A DNA stretch of 64,000 nucleotides from Malus domestica (GCF_042453785.1 NC_091663.1:36973001-37037000), one strand, 5' to 3'; positions 11,160 to 22,213 are shown, counted from the first letter of the stretch. Notes: generated from the letters alone by a model not told the origin. A program made the numbers and translations.

Positions 11160-13130
11160 GATTCGGAGAACGATGCCTCTTCGATTTTTGAGAAAGCAAT
11201 CATGCTGGGGGTCTGACTCTTGAGATTCGGAGAGCAGTGTCTCTTCGATTTTTGAGGAAGTAATCATGTTGGGAGTCTGGCTCTCGAGATTCGGAAGGCG
11301 GTGCCTCTTCGATTTTGGAGCAAGCAATCTTGTTGGGAGTGTTGTCTCGAATGTGAGTAAAGGTTGGACATGTTTGCTAGTCTACCTTGCCACGAAGCAC
11401 AAAGGTTGACACACAGGGACTTTCCAATTATCCAGCAATGGTACTGTTCCTTTACCTTCTCTTCGATTTTGAGAAAGTAGTCATGTTGGGAGTCTGGCTC
11501 TCGAGATTCGGAGGAAGGTGCCTCTTCGATTTTGGAGCAAGCAATCTTGTTGGGACTGTTTTCTCGAATGTGAGTAAAGGTTGGGCATGTTTGCTAGTCT
11601 ACCTTGCCACGAAGCACAGAGGTTGACACACAGGGACTTTCCAATTATCCAGCAGTGGTACTGTTCCTTTACCCTTGTGGGTAATAATATGGTAGCTAGA
11701 CCTTCAAAATTTATGTGTCTAAACTTTGTTAGTGCTGTTTCTTTGCTATTCTTTTACCTTTCTTGGTCAGAGCGATGTAGTGGGAGCTGCAAGCTTCACG
11801 TGCTCAACTTTGGCAGAGAACTTTGGCAAAGTGATCTGTGGTACCCATGAGTTATTGTTGCGTGTGGGAAGTGGGTGATTGAATAGTAAGATTCATGTGC
11901 TTTCTACTTCACCAGAAGTCTTCGACAGAATGCCCATAATTTCTGCAAAGCTGAGTGTGCGTGTGACAGGTGCTGACAAGGCTAGAAAAGTAGGTGCCTC
12001 TTCGATTTCTGAGATCGGCCCTCGTGGTCTCTGAGCAGCCCAACTTTTGAGAAAGCGAGCGCCTCTTCGATTGATTCGGAGAACGGTGCCTCACCGATTT
12101 TTGAGAAAGCAATCATGCTGGGGGTCTGGCTCTCGAGATTCGGGGAGCAGTGTCTCTTCGATTTTTGAGAAAGTAATCATGTTGGGAGAGTGGCTCTCGA
12201 GATTCGGAGGGCGGTGCCTCTTCGATTTTGGAGCAAGCAATCTTGTTGGGAGTGTTTTCTCGAATGTGAGTAAAGGTTGGGCATGTTTGCTAGTCTACCT
12301 TGCCACGAAGCACAGAGGTTGACACACAGGGACTTTCCAATTATCCAGCAATGGTACTGTTCCTTTACCCTCTCTTCGATTTTTAAGAAAGTAGTCATGT
12401 TGGGAGTCTGGCTCTTTAGATTCGGAGGACGGTGCCTCTTCGATTTTGGTGCAAGCAATCTTATTGGGAGTGTTTTCTCGAATGTGAGTAAAGGTTGGGC
12501 ATGTTTGCTAGTCTACCTTGCCACGAAGCACAGAGGTTGACATACATGGACTTTCCAATTATCCAGCAGTGGTACTGTTCCTTTACCCTTGTGGGTAATA
12601 ATATGGTAGTTAGACCTTCAAAATTTATGGGTCTAAACTTTGTTAGTGCTGTTTCTTTGCTATTCTTTTACCCTTCTTGGTCAGAGCGATGTAGTGGGAG
12701 CTGCAAGCTTCACGTGCTCAACTTTGGCAGAGAACTTTGGCAAAGTTATCTGTGGTACCCATGAGCTATTGTTGCGTGTGGGAAGTGGGTGATTGAACAG
12801 TAAGATTCATGTGTTTTCTACTTCCCCAGAAGTCTTTGACAGAATGCCCATAATTTCCGCAAAGCTGAGTGTGCGTGTGACAGGTGCTGACAAGGCTGGA
12901 AAAGTAGGTGCCTCTTCGATTTCTGAGATCGGCCCTCGTGGTCTCTAGGGAGCCCAGCTTTTGAGAAAGCGAGCGCCTCTTCGATTTCTGAGATCGGCCT
13001 TCGTGGTCTTTGAGCAGCCCAACTTTTGAGAAAGCAAACGGCTCTTCGATTTCTGAGATCAACCCTCGTGATCTCTAAGCAGCCCAACTTTTGAGAAAGC
13101 AAACGCCTCTTCGATTTCTGAGCAGGCGCC
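11160..13130 (+). repeat. 912-bp tandem duplication with nested 216-bp and 64-bp repeats
   Basis: A unit of about 912 bp (from near 11160) is repeated from near 12074. Inside it a 216-bp subunit starting with TCATGTTGGGAGTCTGGCTC-like sequence occurs four times, at about 11262, 11478, 12174 and 12392. To the right, a 64-65-bp subunit with CTCTTCGATTTCTGAGATC occurs at about 12908, 12973, 13038 and 13103. Short frames in this region repeat the same peptides because of the duplication and are not genes. Confidence 0.8.
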
Positions 13131-13283
13131 TCTTTGATTTCTGAAGCTCCGTCGAGTGCAGATTTTTATAGAGGCTGGCATTAAGTTCCAAAGAACACTT
13201 GAATCTCCACCAGTAGAAGCTTCATTCTTGCACTTCTAAGATCTTGATTTGTCCGACCTCTTCTCTCTTCAACACCTTTGAAA

Positions 13284-13958
13284 ATGTCTGGCCCCTCCGA
13301 CCGTCGTTTTGACTTGAACCTTGTTGAAGAGGCAGCCCCGCCTTCTCCAGACAACATATGGCGCCCATCCTTCGTCTCCCCAACTGGTCCTCTTACCGTT
13401 GGGGATTCCGTGATGAAGAATGATATGACCGCTGCGGTGGTGGCCAGGAACCTTCTCACTCCCAAAGATAACAGACTACTTTCCAAACGGTCTGATGAGT
13501 TAGCTGTTAAGGATTCGCTGGCTCTCAGTGTTCAGTGTGCAGGTTCTGTGTCTAATATGGCCCAACGCCTATTTGCTCGAACCCGCCAAGTTGAATCATT
13601 GGCGGCTGAAGTGATGAGTCTCAAACAGGAGATTAGAGGGCTCAAGCATGAGAATAAACAGTTGCACCGGCTCGCACATGACTATGCTACAAACATGAAG
13701 AGGAAGCTTGACCAGATGAAGGAAACTGATGGTCAGGTTTTACTTGATCATCAGAGATTTGTGGGTTTGTTCCAAAGGCATTTATTGCCTTCGTCTTCTG
13801 GGGCTGTACCGCGTAATGAAGCTCCAAATGATCAACCTCTGATGCCTCCTCCTTCTAGGGTTCTGTCCAGTACTGAGGCTCCAAATGATCCCCCTCCGGT
13901 GCCTTCTCTTTCTGGGGCTCTACCGACTGCTGAGACTTCTCCTAAGCAACCTTTGTGA
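13284..13958 (+). CDS. Coiled-coil ORF of the non-autonomous retroelement
   Basis: An open frame of 224 aa with ATG at 13284, carried near the right end of the LARD-like element. The middle (about residues 110-150) is rich in charged residues and leucines spaced as in a coiled coil (for example SLKQEIRGLKHENKQLHRLA). The C-terminal third is a proline- and serine-rich tail made of repeats around the core EAPNDxP. There is no gag zinc knuckle, reverse transcriptase or protease motif. I recall near-identical proteins predicted in many copies in apple and pear. Its function is unknown; a structural or gag-like role in packaging is only a guess. Confidence 0.6.
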   Translation: MSGPSDRRFDLNLVEEAAPPSPDNIWRPSFVSPTGPLTVGDSVMKNDMTAAVVARNLLTPKDNRLLSKRSDELAVKDSLALSVQCAGSVSNMAQRLFARTRQVESLAAEVMSLKQEIRGLKHENKQLHRLAHDYATNMKRKLDQMKETDGQVLLDHQRFVGLFQRHLLPSSSGAVPRNEAPNDQPLMPPPSRVLSSTEAPNDPPPVPSLSGALPTAETSPKQPL

Positions 13959-14217
13959 AGGCTCCCTCTTGTGTGTTTATTTTGACTCATGTATATGTAC
14001 ATATTTGTAGCTTATCGGGGATATCAATAAATAAGCTTTCCTTCATTTCAACGTATTGTGTTAAATACACCAAAGCCTTCTTCGCTAAGTTCTTTGAATT
14101 TTCTTTTGTTGAAGCTTGTATGTTGAAGCTTTCTGAGTGGAGCATGTAGGTTGGGGTAGTGTTCCCTTAATTTCCCGAGTGAGGAAAACTTCTTGGTTGG
14201 AGACTTGGAAAATCCAA

Positions 14218-17200
14218 GTCACTGAGTGGGATCGGCTATATGAATCTTAGAACGCCATTGTGCTCGATCCTGTGTCATGTCCTTCGTTAGATCCAAGTAC
14301 TCTAAGTCTTTTCTTAGAGTCTCTTCCAAAGTTTTCCTAGGTCTTCCTCTACCCCTTCGGCCCTGAACCTCTGTCCCATAGTCGCATCTTCTAATCGGAG
14401 CGTCAGTAGGCCTTCTTTGCACATGTCCAAACCACCGTAACCGATTTTCTCTCATCTTTCCTTCAATTTCGGCTACTCCTACTTTACCCCGGATATCCTC
14501 ATTCCTAATCTTATCCTTTCTCGTGTGCCCACACATCCAACGAAGCATCCTCATCTCCGCTACACCCATTTTGTGTACGTGTTGATGTTTCACCGCCCAA
14601 CATTCTGTGCCATACAGCATCGCCGGCCTTATTGCCGTCCTATAAAATTTTCCCTTGAGCTTCAGTGGCATACGGCGGTCACACAACACGCCGGATGCAC
14701 TCTTCCACTTCATCCATCCAGCTTGTATTCTATGGTTGAGATCTCCATCTAATTCTCCGTTCTTTTGCAAGATAGATCCTAGGTAACGAAAACGGTCGCT
14801 CTTTGGTATTTCTTGATCTCCGATCCTCACCCCTAACTCGTTTTGGCCTCCATTTGCACTGAACTTGCACTCCATATATTCTGTCTTTGATCGGCTTAGG
14901 CGAAGACCTTTAGATTCCAACACTTCTCTCCAAAGGTTAAGTTTTGCATTTACCCCTTCCTGAGTTTCATCTATCAACACTATATCGTCTGCGAAAAGCA
15001 TACACCAAGGAATATCATCTTGAATATGTCCTGTTAACTCATCCATTACCAACGCAAAAAGGTAAGGACTTAAGGATGAGCCTTGATGTAATCCTACAGT
15101 TATGGGAAAGCTTTCGGTTTGTCCTTCATGAGTTCTTACGGCAGTCTTTGCTCCTTCATACATATCCTTTATAGCTTGGATATATGCTACTCGTACTCCT
15201 TTCTTCTCTAAAATCCTCCAAAGAATGTCTCTTGGGACCCTATCATACGCTTTTTCCAAATCTATAAAGACCATGTGTAAATCCTTTTTCCCATCTCTAT
15301 ATCTTTCCATCAATCTTCGTAAGAGATAGATTGCCTCCATGGTTGAGCGCCCTGGCATGAACCCGAATTGGTTGTCCGAAACCCGTGTCTCTTGCCTCAA
15401 TCTATGCTCAATGACTCTCTCCCAGAGCTTCATTGTATGACTCATTAGCTTAATACCCCTATAGTTCATGCAATTTTGTACGTCGCCCTTATTCTTGTAG
15501 ATAGGCACCAAAGTGCTCGTTCGCCACTCATTTGGCATCTTCTTCGTTTTCAAAATCCTATTGAAAAGGTCAGTGAGCCATGTTATACCTGTCTCTCCCA
15601 AAACTTTCCACACTTCGATTGGTATATCGTCTGGGCCTATTGCTTTTCTATGCTTCATCTTCTTCAAAGCTACAACCACTTCTTCCTTCCGGATTCGACG
15701 ATAAAAGGAGTAGTTTCTACACTCTTCTGAGTTACTCAACTCCCCTAAAGAAGCACTCCTTTCATGTCCTTCATTGAAAAGATTATGAAAATAACCTCTC
15801 CATCTGTCTTTAACCGCGTTCTCTGTAGCAAGAACCTTTCCATCCTCATCCTTGATGCACCTCACTTGGTTTAGGTCCCTTGTCTTCTTTTCCCTTGCTC
15901 TAGCTAGTTTATAGATATCCAACTCTCCTTCTTTGGTATCTAGTCGTTTATACATATCGTCGTAAGCCGCTAACTTAGCTTCTCTGACAGCTTTCTTCGC
16001 CTCTTGCTTCGCTTTTCTATACCTTTCACCATTTTCATCGGTCCTCTCCTTGTATAAGGCTTTACAACATTCCTTCTTAGCCTTCACCTTTGTTTGTACC
16101 TCCTCATTCCACCACCAAGATTCCTTTTGGTGTGGGGCAAAGCCCTTGGACTCTCCTAATACCTCTTTTGCTACTTTTCGGATACAACTAGCCATGGAAT
16201 CCCACATTTGGCTAGCTTCCCCCTCTCTATCCCACACACATTGGGTGATTACCTTCTCTTTGAAAATGGCTTGTTTTTCTTCTTTTAGATTCCACCATCT
16301 AGTTCTTGGGCACTTCCAAGTCTTGTTCTTTTGTCTTACTCTTTTGATATGTACATCCATCACCAACAAGCGATGTTGATTAGCCACGCTCTCTCCTGGT
16401 ATAACTTTGCAATCCTTACAAGTTATACGATCCCCTTTCCTCATTAGAAGAAAATCTATTTGTGTTTTTGACGACCCACTCTTGTAGGTGATCACATGTT
16501 CTTCTCTCTTCTTAAAGAAGGTGTTGGCTAAGAAGAGATCATATGCCATTGCAAAATCCAAGATAGCTTCCCCATCCTCGTTTCTCTCCCCAAAACCATG
16601 GCCACCATGAAAACCTCCATAGTTGCCTGTCTCCCTGCCCACGTGTCCATTTAAATCTCCTCCTATAAATAACTTCTCCGTCTGAGCAATTCCTTGCACC
16701 AAGTCTCCAAGATCTTCCCAAAATTTCTCCTTCGAACTCGTATCCAACCCTACTTGAGGTGCGTACGCACTAATCACATTGATAAGTTCTTGTCCTATTA
16801 CAATCTTGATTGCCATGATTCTATCTCCTACCCTCTTGACATCTACAACATCTTGTACCAAGGTCTTGTCCACGATGATGCCAACACCGTTTCTCGTTCT
16901 ATTTGTGCCCGAATACCAAAGTTTAAACCCTGAGTTTTCTAGATCCTTTGCCTTACTACCAACCCACTTAGTTTCTTGTAGGCACATAATATTTATCCTT
17001 CTCCTCACCATAACTTCCACTACTTCCATAGATTTTCCCGTTAAGGTTCCTATATTCCACGTTCCTAAACGCATTTTGCTCTCTTGAACTCTACCCTTCT
17101 GTCCTAGCTTCTTCACCCTCCCCCGTCTAATAGGATCAAAGTACTTCTTTTGTGTGTCCCGGGTAAAGTTGATAGGAGCATATGCTCCCAAACAACTTTG

Positions 17201-17464
17201 AGTGGAGTCGTTCGAAAAGAAGTTTCTATGGCCCCCTTGCTCATTTAACACTGCATCCGGGTGCCGATGGAGATACAGCGACCCTTGCTCACTTATCACT
17301 GTGCTCGGGCCACACAGCGCGCCACTTACGGGTGACGCCCTAGCTTTAGCACGATTTTGTTCTGGATTCATTTTCATAAGGATTCGACGTGATCATGGAG
17401 TGCCGGCTGTCGACTACCTGACGCCCTCCCCCTCCTCCTTTATCCGGGCTTGGGACCGGCCATG
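14218..17464 (-). mobile_element. RTE-clade LINE, near full length, without tail
   Basis: A minus-strand non-LTR element holding one long ORF (endonuclease plus reverse transcriptase, no separate ORF1), which is the RTE layout. The 5' end, near 17464, begins with GCCGGTCCCAAGCCCGGATA on the minus strand. The 3' end stops at the ORF stop codon and lacks the (TTG)n tail present in the fragment at 9131. No target-site duplication could be found flanking it, so one or both ends have probably been altered since insertion. Confidence 0.8.
14219..17377 (-). CDS. RTE LINE polyprotein: apurinic-type endonuclease and reverse transcriptase
   Basis: Uninterrupted frame of 1052 aa starting at 17377. An exonuclease-endonuclease-phosphatase domain spans about 103-345, with the motifs LGTWN (104-108), QETKW (134-138), GGDLNGHVG (239-247) and QHRLLVMD near 334. 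The reverse transcriptase follows at about 570-830, with [46 protein letters not shown] and the catalytic FADD at 795-798. The C-terminal part is typical of the family, with [17 protein letters not shown]. The protein would nick the target DNA and prime reverse transcription from it. With no stop or frameshift, this copy could in principle be translated, although its missing tail and unclear promoter make activity uncertain. Confidence 0.9.
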   Translation of the reverse strand: MKMNPEQNRAKARASPVSGALCGPSTVISEQGSLYLHRHPDAVLNEQGGHRNFFSNDSTQSCLGAYAPINFTRDTQKKYFDPIRRGRVKKLGQKGRVQESKMRLGTWNIGTLTGKSMEVVEVMVRRRINIMCLQETKWVGSKAKDLENSGFKLWYSGTNRTRNGVGIIVDKTLVQDVVDVKRVGDRIMAIKIVIGQELINVISAYAPQVGLDTSSKEKFWEDLGDLVQGIAQTEKLFIGGDLNGHVGRETGNYGGFHGGHGFGERNEDGEAILDFAMAYDLFLANTFFKKREEHVITYKSGSSKTQIDFLLMRKGDRITCKDCKVIPGESVANQHRLLVMDVHIKRVRQKNKTWKCPRTRWWNLKEEKQAIFKEKVITQCVWDREGEASQMWDSMASCIRKVAKEVLGESKGFAPHQKESWWWNEEVQTKVKAKKECCKALYKERTDENGERYRKAKQEAKKAVREAKLAAYDDMYKRLDTKEGELDIYKLARAREKKTRDLNQVRCIKDEDGKVLATENAVKDRWRGYFHNLFNEGHERSASLGELSNSEECRNYSFYRRIRKEEVVVALKKMKHRKAIGPDDIPIEVWKVLGETGITWLTDLFNRILKTKKMPNEWRTSTLVPIYKNKGDVQNCMNYRGIKLMSHTMKLWERVIEHRLRQETRVSDNQFGFMPGRSTMEAIYLLRRLMERYRDGKKDLHMVFIDLEKAYDRVPRDILWRILEKKGVRVAYIQAIKDMYEGAKTAVRTHEGQTESFPITVGLHQGSSLSPYLFALVMDELTGHIQDDIPWCMLFADDIVLIDETQEGVNAKLNLWREVLESKGLRLSRSKTEYMECKFSANGGQNELGVRIGDQEIPKSDRFRYLGSILQKNGELDGDLNHRIQAGWMKWKSASGVLCDRRMPLKLKGKFYRTAIRPAMLYGTECWAVKHQHVHKMGVAEMRMLRWMCGHTRKDKIRNEDIRGKVGVAEIEGKMRENRLRWFGHVQRRPTDAPIRRCDYGTEVQGRRGRGRPRKTLEETLRKDLEYLDLTKDMTQDRAQWRSKIHIADPTQ

Positions 17465-17584
17465 TAAGAAATTCATATTTTCCAGAAAAAAAAACAGTCA
17501 GTCTTCTCCAAAACTCCAAATCCTCTGATAAATCCTGAAAGTCCTCCAAGTAAGCTGAAGAACCCGATCCTCCATCTCCTACAT

Positions 17585-17600
17585 AAACCCTAAACCCTAA
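17585..17600 (+). promoter_or_regulatory. Double telo-box in the leader of the next gene
   Basis: Two adjacent AAACCCTAA units lie 21 bases before the start codon at 17621. Telo-boxes are known in plant promoters and leaders of genes active in dividing cells. A function here is inferred from sequence only. Confidence 0.45.
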
Positions 17601-17620
17601 ATACTGAAATCCTCATCCCA

Positions 17621-19299
17621 ATGTCACACAAATCCCTGGATTCACGGCACTCCGTCGATTCCTGCGCGTTCCAGCTCCATGGCTGGAGACCTTTCCAGCT
17701 GCAGCAGCAGCAGCATCAGACCTCCACGCCCACCTCCAAAACCCTAGACTCCTCCGATCCCAAATCCAATGGCCTCGTCGTCCACACCAAGCGCCCCTGC
17801 CTCTCCAACCGGATGACTTCTTTTTCTATCGATGCCGTCGACATGTCCCGGCTGACCTTGGTCGACGACGACAGGACGATCTCCGGCGGACACCATACTA
17901 GGAACGGGAGCTTCCGGTTAATCGCGAAGAAGCGGCGGCGTCGTGGGTCGAGGTCGGTTTCCGGCAGGAGTAGTGAGCGGAGTGGGACCCGGAGGTGCTG
18001 TTCCGTTGGGGCTTCGGCGGCGTATGGGACGTGTTCGGATTTTCCGGTGGCGGTGGGGACGGACTCGAGTGGGGAGCTGTTTGGGAATGGGGATGCGAAT
18101 TGGGCGTCGGATGTGAGTGAGGCGAGGAAGGAGAGGAAGGAGAGAGATGGAGGTGGGGGGAGTGGAGAGAAGGAGAATGTGGGTGTTGGGTTTGGTCCCA
18201 TTGGGGGTTTTGATGCTCAGGGGAATGAGTCCGGCTATGGCAGTGAACCGGGTTATCGCGGAGACGCGGAGTTCGGCTATGGCGATGAGTTTGATGAGGA
18301 GGAGGAGGATACTCGGGTATTGTTTTGGAGCGATCAATTTGGAGGTACATTTTGTCCAAACACTTTAATTTGAAGCACAATGAAGCATTTCGGATTTGCA
18401 TATATGTATTTGTGTACATCTGTTTTACATGTGCAATGGTATGGTTTCATTCTAGTGTTTCAGGAACGAGATTGGCGAATGTTGTTTAGCTATAGTTCTC
18501 TGCATTCGAGTTTGTTTGGTAGATAGAATCTGAACATAGATTTTGGCAGAAATGAAAGGTTAGGATGAGGGATGAGGGGGTAAGCCACGAAATTGAAGGC
18601 TGTGGCGCTTGCTCTTACGCTCGGTTAGTAAACTAGCAGGATCTTGGTTTGAACCTTGAACATATATATAGTGGCATCACTAGTGATGCATTTCAGTATT
18701 TGAATATGGTAGGCAGTAATCAGAACGGGCACACGATGAAGTTGTTTCTGCATTACTAGTTTATAGATTGAGATAATCTGGACAAGCAAAGACGTATCTT
18801 TATGGTCAGGATTGAGTTATAAGACCGACTTTTGTTTTTGGAGTAAGATGATCTATCAGGGTGTTTGCTTTCACTGTTTTAGTCTCTTTATGCCGGTGTT
18901 ATAAAGAACAATATTATGATCTAAAATGAAAACCCTCGGGTAGATGCTCGTGTTCCGGTCTTGATTTATCAGCTTATCAACGTAGGCAAATATATGGATA
19001 TGAGAAAATAGTAAAATGATCAGCAGAAGAAGAAGAAGAATGTCAAGTAGTTTGGGAAATCACAGAATCTGGTAATTTGTTTAGGTCTTTTGCTTGTGTT
19101 TGTATTCATGAGAATCGTAACCTTAGGTTTTCCAAATTGTTTGATTCAACTGGATATATATATTGATGTGTCCCATGTTGCTTCAGATGCTGATTCTATG
19201 ATGGAGACAGTGGGGGAGAATACATTCGTGGATCAAAAGTCCCATCACAGATGTCGGCGTAAGAAACACGATTGCAGAATGGTTGAAGCACTGAGGTAG
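17621..19299 (+). CDS. Unrecognised plant protein with basic and acidic tracts
   Basis: Two exons, 17621-18344 and 19187-19299, joined in phase 1 across a GT-AG intron, encode 278 aa. No named domain was recognised. Visible features: a glutamine-rich stretch at about 27-33; a basic cluster KKRRRRG at 103-109 that could be a nuclear localisation signal; a Ser/Arg/Cys stretch RRCCSVG at 114-120; glycine-rich segments; an acidic run DEFDEEEED at 222-230; and a basic, histidine-rich C-terminus ending DCRMVEALR. The composition suggests a largely disordered nuclear protein, conserved in plants as far as I recall. The first exon is GC-rich compared with its surroundings. Only about 155 bp separate the start codon from the RTE LINE upstream, so the native promoter may be truncated or replaced. 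Confidence 0.7.
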
Positions 19300-19696
19300 C
19301 CGAATTGATTGGAGCATACAAACGGCTTCTATATATCCTTTTTCTCGGTAAGTAAAAGTTCCTTTGTATCATTTAGGCATCGGCTTTCTATTCAGAAGGA
19401 AGGATGTTGGCAACCTGATGGAATCTGTGTATGCTCTAATCACATTTTGAGAGTGAGAGGTTTTGGTGTATACTTTTGCATTCTAAAATCGTGTGCAAAG
19501 GATTATGAATGTGCCATTAGACTCGCTAACGTCTGAATGCAGGATGAATTCATATGGACGTTTCTGGTGAGTTTGTAGGGTTTTCAAACATAGCGTGCGG
19601 ATTGGTTCGCCGGTTCCGAAAGTAGACCGGGCTGAACTTACATTACCATTATATTAATAATGCCACAATTGTTCTTTAAACATATCATACTAGTTA
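19300..19696. other. 3' flank of the unrecognised gene
   Basis: Probably 3' untranslated region of the gene at 17621-19299. A GTAAGT-like donor near 19348 could mark an intron in the 3' leader of some transcripts. No further gene or element is visible before the MITE at 19697. Confidence 0.4.
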
Positions 19697-20366
19697 GGCC
19701 ATCTCTAACCGAAAGATCCAGAGGGTCAGAGGGCCGAAAATAACCCGAAAACCGTCTCCAACCTAGAGCTAGGCTAGAGGGCTCATGGGCCCCACGGAAT
19801 TTGAAAGTGCCAAAGGGCCAATGAGCTGGTCGCATGCAGGCTGGTTGGAATTTTTTTTAATGTTGTTGATTATAACCAAGAGAAATAAAAGAAATAGTAT
19901 CGGATATAACAGACACAAATCGCATGGAAAATTTTGAATATAACGGCTAGCTTATGTCAGCTAGCTGTTATTTTTGAATTTTTTTTACAAATTTTTTTTA
20001 AATTGTTTTTCTTTAATTCTATTTTTTTCCTATAACTTCCTAAACCATTATATAACATTAAATTAAATTAAGTAACATGAAACAACATTAAACAATATGA
20101 AACAACATTAAATAACATTCAATTTAAGTTGGATTTGAATTTAAGTTGTAGTTTTTAAATACTAAATTATTTTTTGCCCTATAGCCCTTTGGCCCTCGGT
20201 TGGAGAAGGTTTTTTGTGACATGGCTAAAACGAGCCATATGGCCCTTTGACCCTTAGTTGGAGATGGAAGCAAATATGGTCATGTACTGTTCATTAAAGT
20301 ATTAATTTCTTAGAAGGTCAAATGGCTAAAACGAGCTCTCTGGCCAGCCCTCAGTTGGAGATGACC
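19697..20366. mobile_element. MITE with 3-bp TTA target duplication (PIF/Harbinger-like)
   Basis: The ends GGCCATCTCTAACC and GTTGGAGATGACC form an imperfect terminal inverted repeat. The element is flanked by TTA on both sides (19694-19696 and 20367-20369), the duplication expected for PIF/Harbinger elements. It is 670 bp, AT-rich inside, and non-coding. The same family occurs at 55438-56099 in the opposite orientation with TAA duplications. Confidence 0.75.
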
Positions 20367-20407
20367 TTAGATTCCTGTAGCCATCTCCAACCAAGGAGGG
20401 CCAAAGG

Positions 20408-20764
20408 TAGGCCTGGCATTTTGGACCCGACCCGACCCAACCCGTTAATATTTGTATTTGGGTGGATGCTTAACGGGTCGGGTTGTTAACGGGTGAACCC
20501 GTTAACAACCCGTTAAATAACGGGTCACTTTGGGTCAACCCGTTAGATCCGTTAACACCCGTTACCACACGTTAGTTGAAGATATTTTAGCAATTTTAGT
20601 AAAGTCTTAATAAGAAAAAAATAAACTTTATGAAAAAAAAAATAATAATAATTGTTAACGGGTGATCCGTTAGCTTAACGGGTTGGGTTTGGATGACCCG
20701 TTAACTTAACGGGTCGGGTTGAACCCGACCCAAACCCAATAAACCCGACCCGTTTACAGGTCTA
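20408..20764. mobile_element. 357-bp hAT-like MITE nested in another MITE
   Basis: Flanked by the perfect 8-bp duplication GCCAAAGG (20400-20407 and 20765-20772), which is the hAT signature. The ends TAGGCCTG and CAGGTCTA form a short inverted repeat. The interior is built from many forward and inverted copies of ACGGGT/ACCCGTTAA-type words, so the single strand could fold extensively. No coding capacity. Confidence 0.85.
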
Positions 20765-21004
20765 GCCAAAGGGCTTCCTTTAGCCTTACAGTCCTGCAAT
20801 AAATTATATTATAATGAACAATGTCAGATCGTATTTTATACAATCTCCAACTGAGGAAGCTAAAAGGGGCATAGGCCAAACCTAACCCTTTGACAAAAAG
20901 CCATCTCCAACCGAGGAGGCCAAATAGTCATAGGCCAAACATAATTTATTATTTTAATTGAATTAATATGGTTAATTAAATTAAACTAACATATTAAAAT
21001 AAGA

Positions 21005-21210
21005 TTTTCAGACATATTTTGAGTGTCACTTGTCGTCAAATGAATAAGCTTTCAAATTTCTTATCTTTATATAATCTCAATAATTTTTTGGATAGAATTT
21101 CAAGAGACACATGTCGCTAACATAAGTAACTTTCCAGATTTCTTATATTTATGTAATCTCAATAATTTTTTGATAGGATTTTGAGTGACACATATTGCTA
21201 AAGTGAGTAA
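21005..21210 (+). repeat. Tandem near-repeat of about 100 bp
   Basis: Two or three diverged units share the core ATAATCTCAATAATTTTTTG followed by a GACACAT(A/G)T-like segment. They sit inside the degenerate MITE. Confidence 0.55.
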
Positions 21211-21589
21211 CGCTAAAGTGAAAAGTATGTGAGAAATGGTGTAGGAATGACCTAGGTATTTGTAGGAAAAAAAATTAGAATTTTTTTTTCAAATTCGTCC
21301 AAAAAATATTCAAATTTCAATGGTAGCATGACATCAGGTAGTCGTTGGCATTCAAATGGATTAAGTTAGAGGGCTGGCAAAATGTAAAGCTTGACATTCT
21401 GGTGCTGGAGGGCTGGAAATGGCCAGCTTGCTGGCCTGATTTGGGGGTTTTGACCCAGTGGGGCTCACAAGCCCTCGGTTAAAGATAATTTTCGTGTCAT
21501 TCCAAGTTATTTTTAGCCCTATGACCTTTTGTTAGGGTCGGTTGGAGATGGCCTAACCCCTCTCAAAAATAAAGAAATGACTCTGCAAG

Positions 21590-22213
21590 CAATGGCGGAG
21601 CCACATGGAGACTAGGGTAGTCCAGGGCCTATCCTGAAAATAAATTTATATCGATTATGTAGTAAATTTTGCAGTAATGTGCAAGTGGTATGTTGGTATG
21701 TTAGGTTTTAAAGGTTTCATTAGGTCTTGGGGTCGATGCTTGCTGACGAAAAGCTATTTTTTGGTATTTTTTACCAATTATCATATATAACTAACCTAAC
21801 ATTCTGATTTCTTTTAAACCAATTATTTTTGTGTTAGTTCATATAAAACAAGGTATATATATTCGGGAGGAAGATTAAATGATATTAAAAAAAAAGTATC
21901 GTAATAATAGCTTATTTTTTTGTTAGTTCATATAAAATAAGGTATATATATTCAAGAGAATGATTCAATAATATTAAAAGAAAAATATCGTAATAATAGA
22001 TTGAGCTAGTTATAACATTATTATTAATGTTGCGTTAGATGTCAACACATGTTCTATTTACTATGACATCTCTCAATACTAATTTTTTCATACAAATTTT
22101 AAAGCTCCATCACTCGTTTGATTCAAATTTTCCATGATATTACTATTTTTTTTTCTAATTTCTTTCATTAGTTTAAAGGCCCCTTGTGGCATGAATTTCT
22201 GGCTCCGCCACTG
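21590..22213. mobile_element. 624-bp hAT-like MITE with GGCGGAGCCA ends
   Basis: The terminal inverted repeats CAATGGCGGAGCCAC and TGGCTCCGCCACTG are flanked by the perfect 8-bp target duplication TCTGCAAG (21582-21589 and 22214-22221). The interior is AT-rich and contains a diverged 100-bp repeat around ATATAAAA-AAGGTATATATATTC at about 21840 and 21930. No transposase is encoded. Confidence 0.85.

Larger units (their letters stand above)
9786..14217 (+). mobile_element. Non-autonomous LTR-type (LARD-like) repeat of Maleae type, incomplete
   Basis: A 4.4-kb repeat that begins with TGTGGATAAGTATATAAATG, a plausible LTR start. It contains long non-coding sequence with tandem repeats and a single 224-aa coiled-coil ORF near its right end. 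No reverse transcriptase, integrase or protease is encoded, so any movement would depend on another element. I recall this family as very abundant in apple and pear genomes. A matching right-hand LTR is absent: the sequence passes directly into an RTE LINE at 14218. The boundaries are therefore approximate. Confidence 0.55.
20380..21556. mobile_element. Second, degenerate MITE of the GCCATCTCCAAC type, interrupted
   Basis: The ends GCCATCTCCAACC and GGTTGGAGATGGC are inverted repeats resembling those of the neighbouring MITE. A clean target duplication was not found. A separate hAT-like MITE is inserted 28 bp inside its left end. The interior holds near-repeats at 21005-21210. It encodes nothing. 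Confidence 0.55.

Noticed and set aside
11160..13130. CRISPR-like array
   Set aside because: Repeats are long, tandem and without uniform spacers; this is plant retroelement sequence.
14218..17464. Target-site duplication around the intact RTE LINE
   Set aside because: Sequences left of 14218 and right of 17464 do not match over any useful length.
17716..18419. Three long minus-strand frames opposite exon 1 of the gene at 17621
   Set aside because: They mutually overlap, are rich in Pro/His/Ser, and result from the biased composition of the sense exon.
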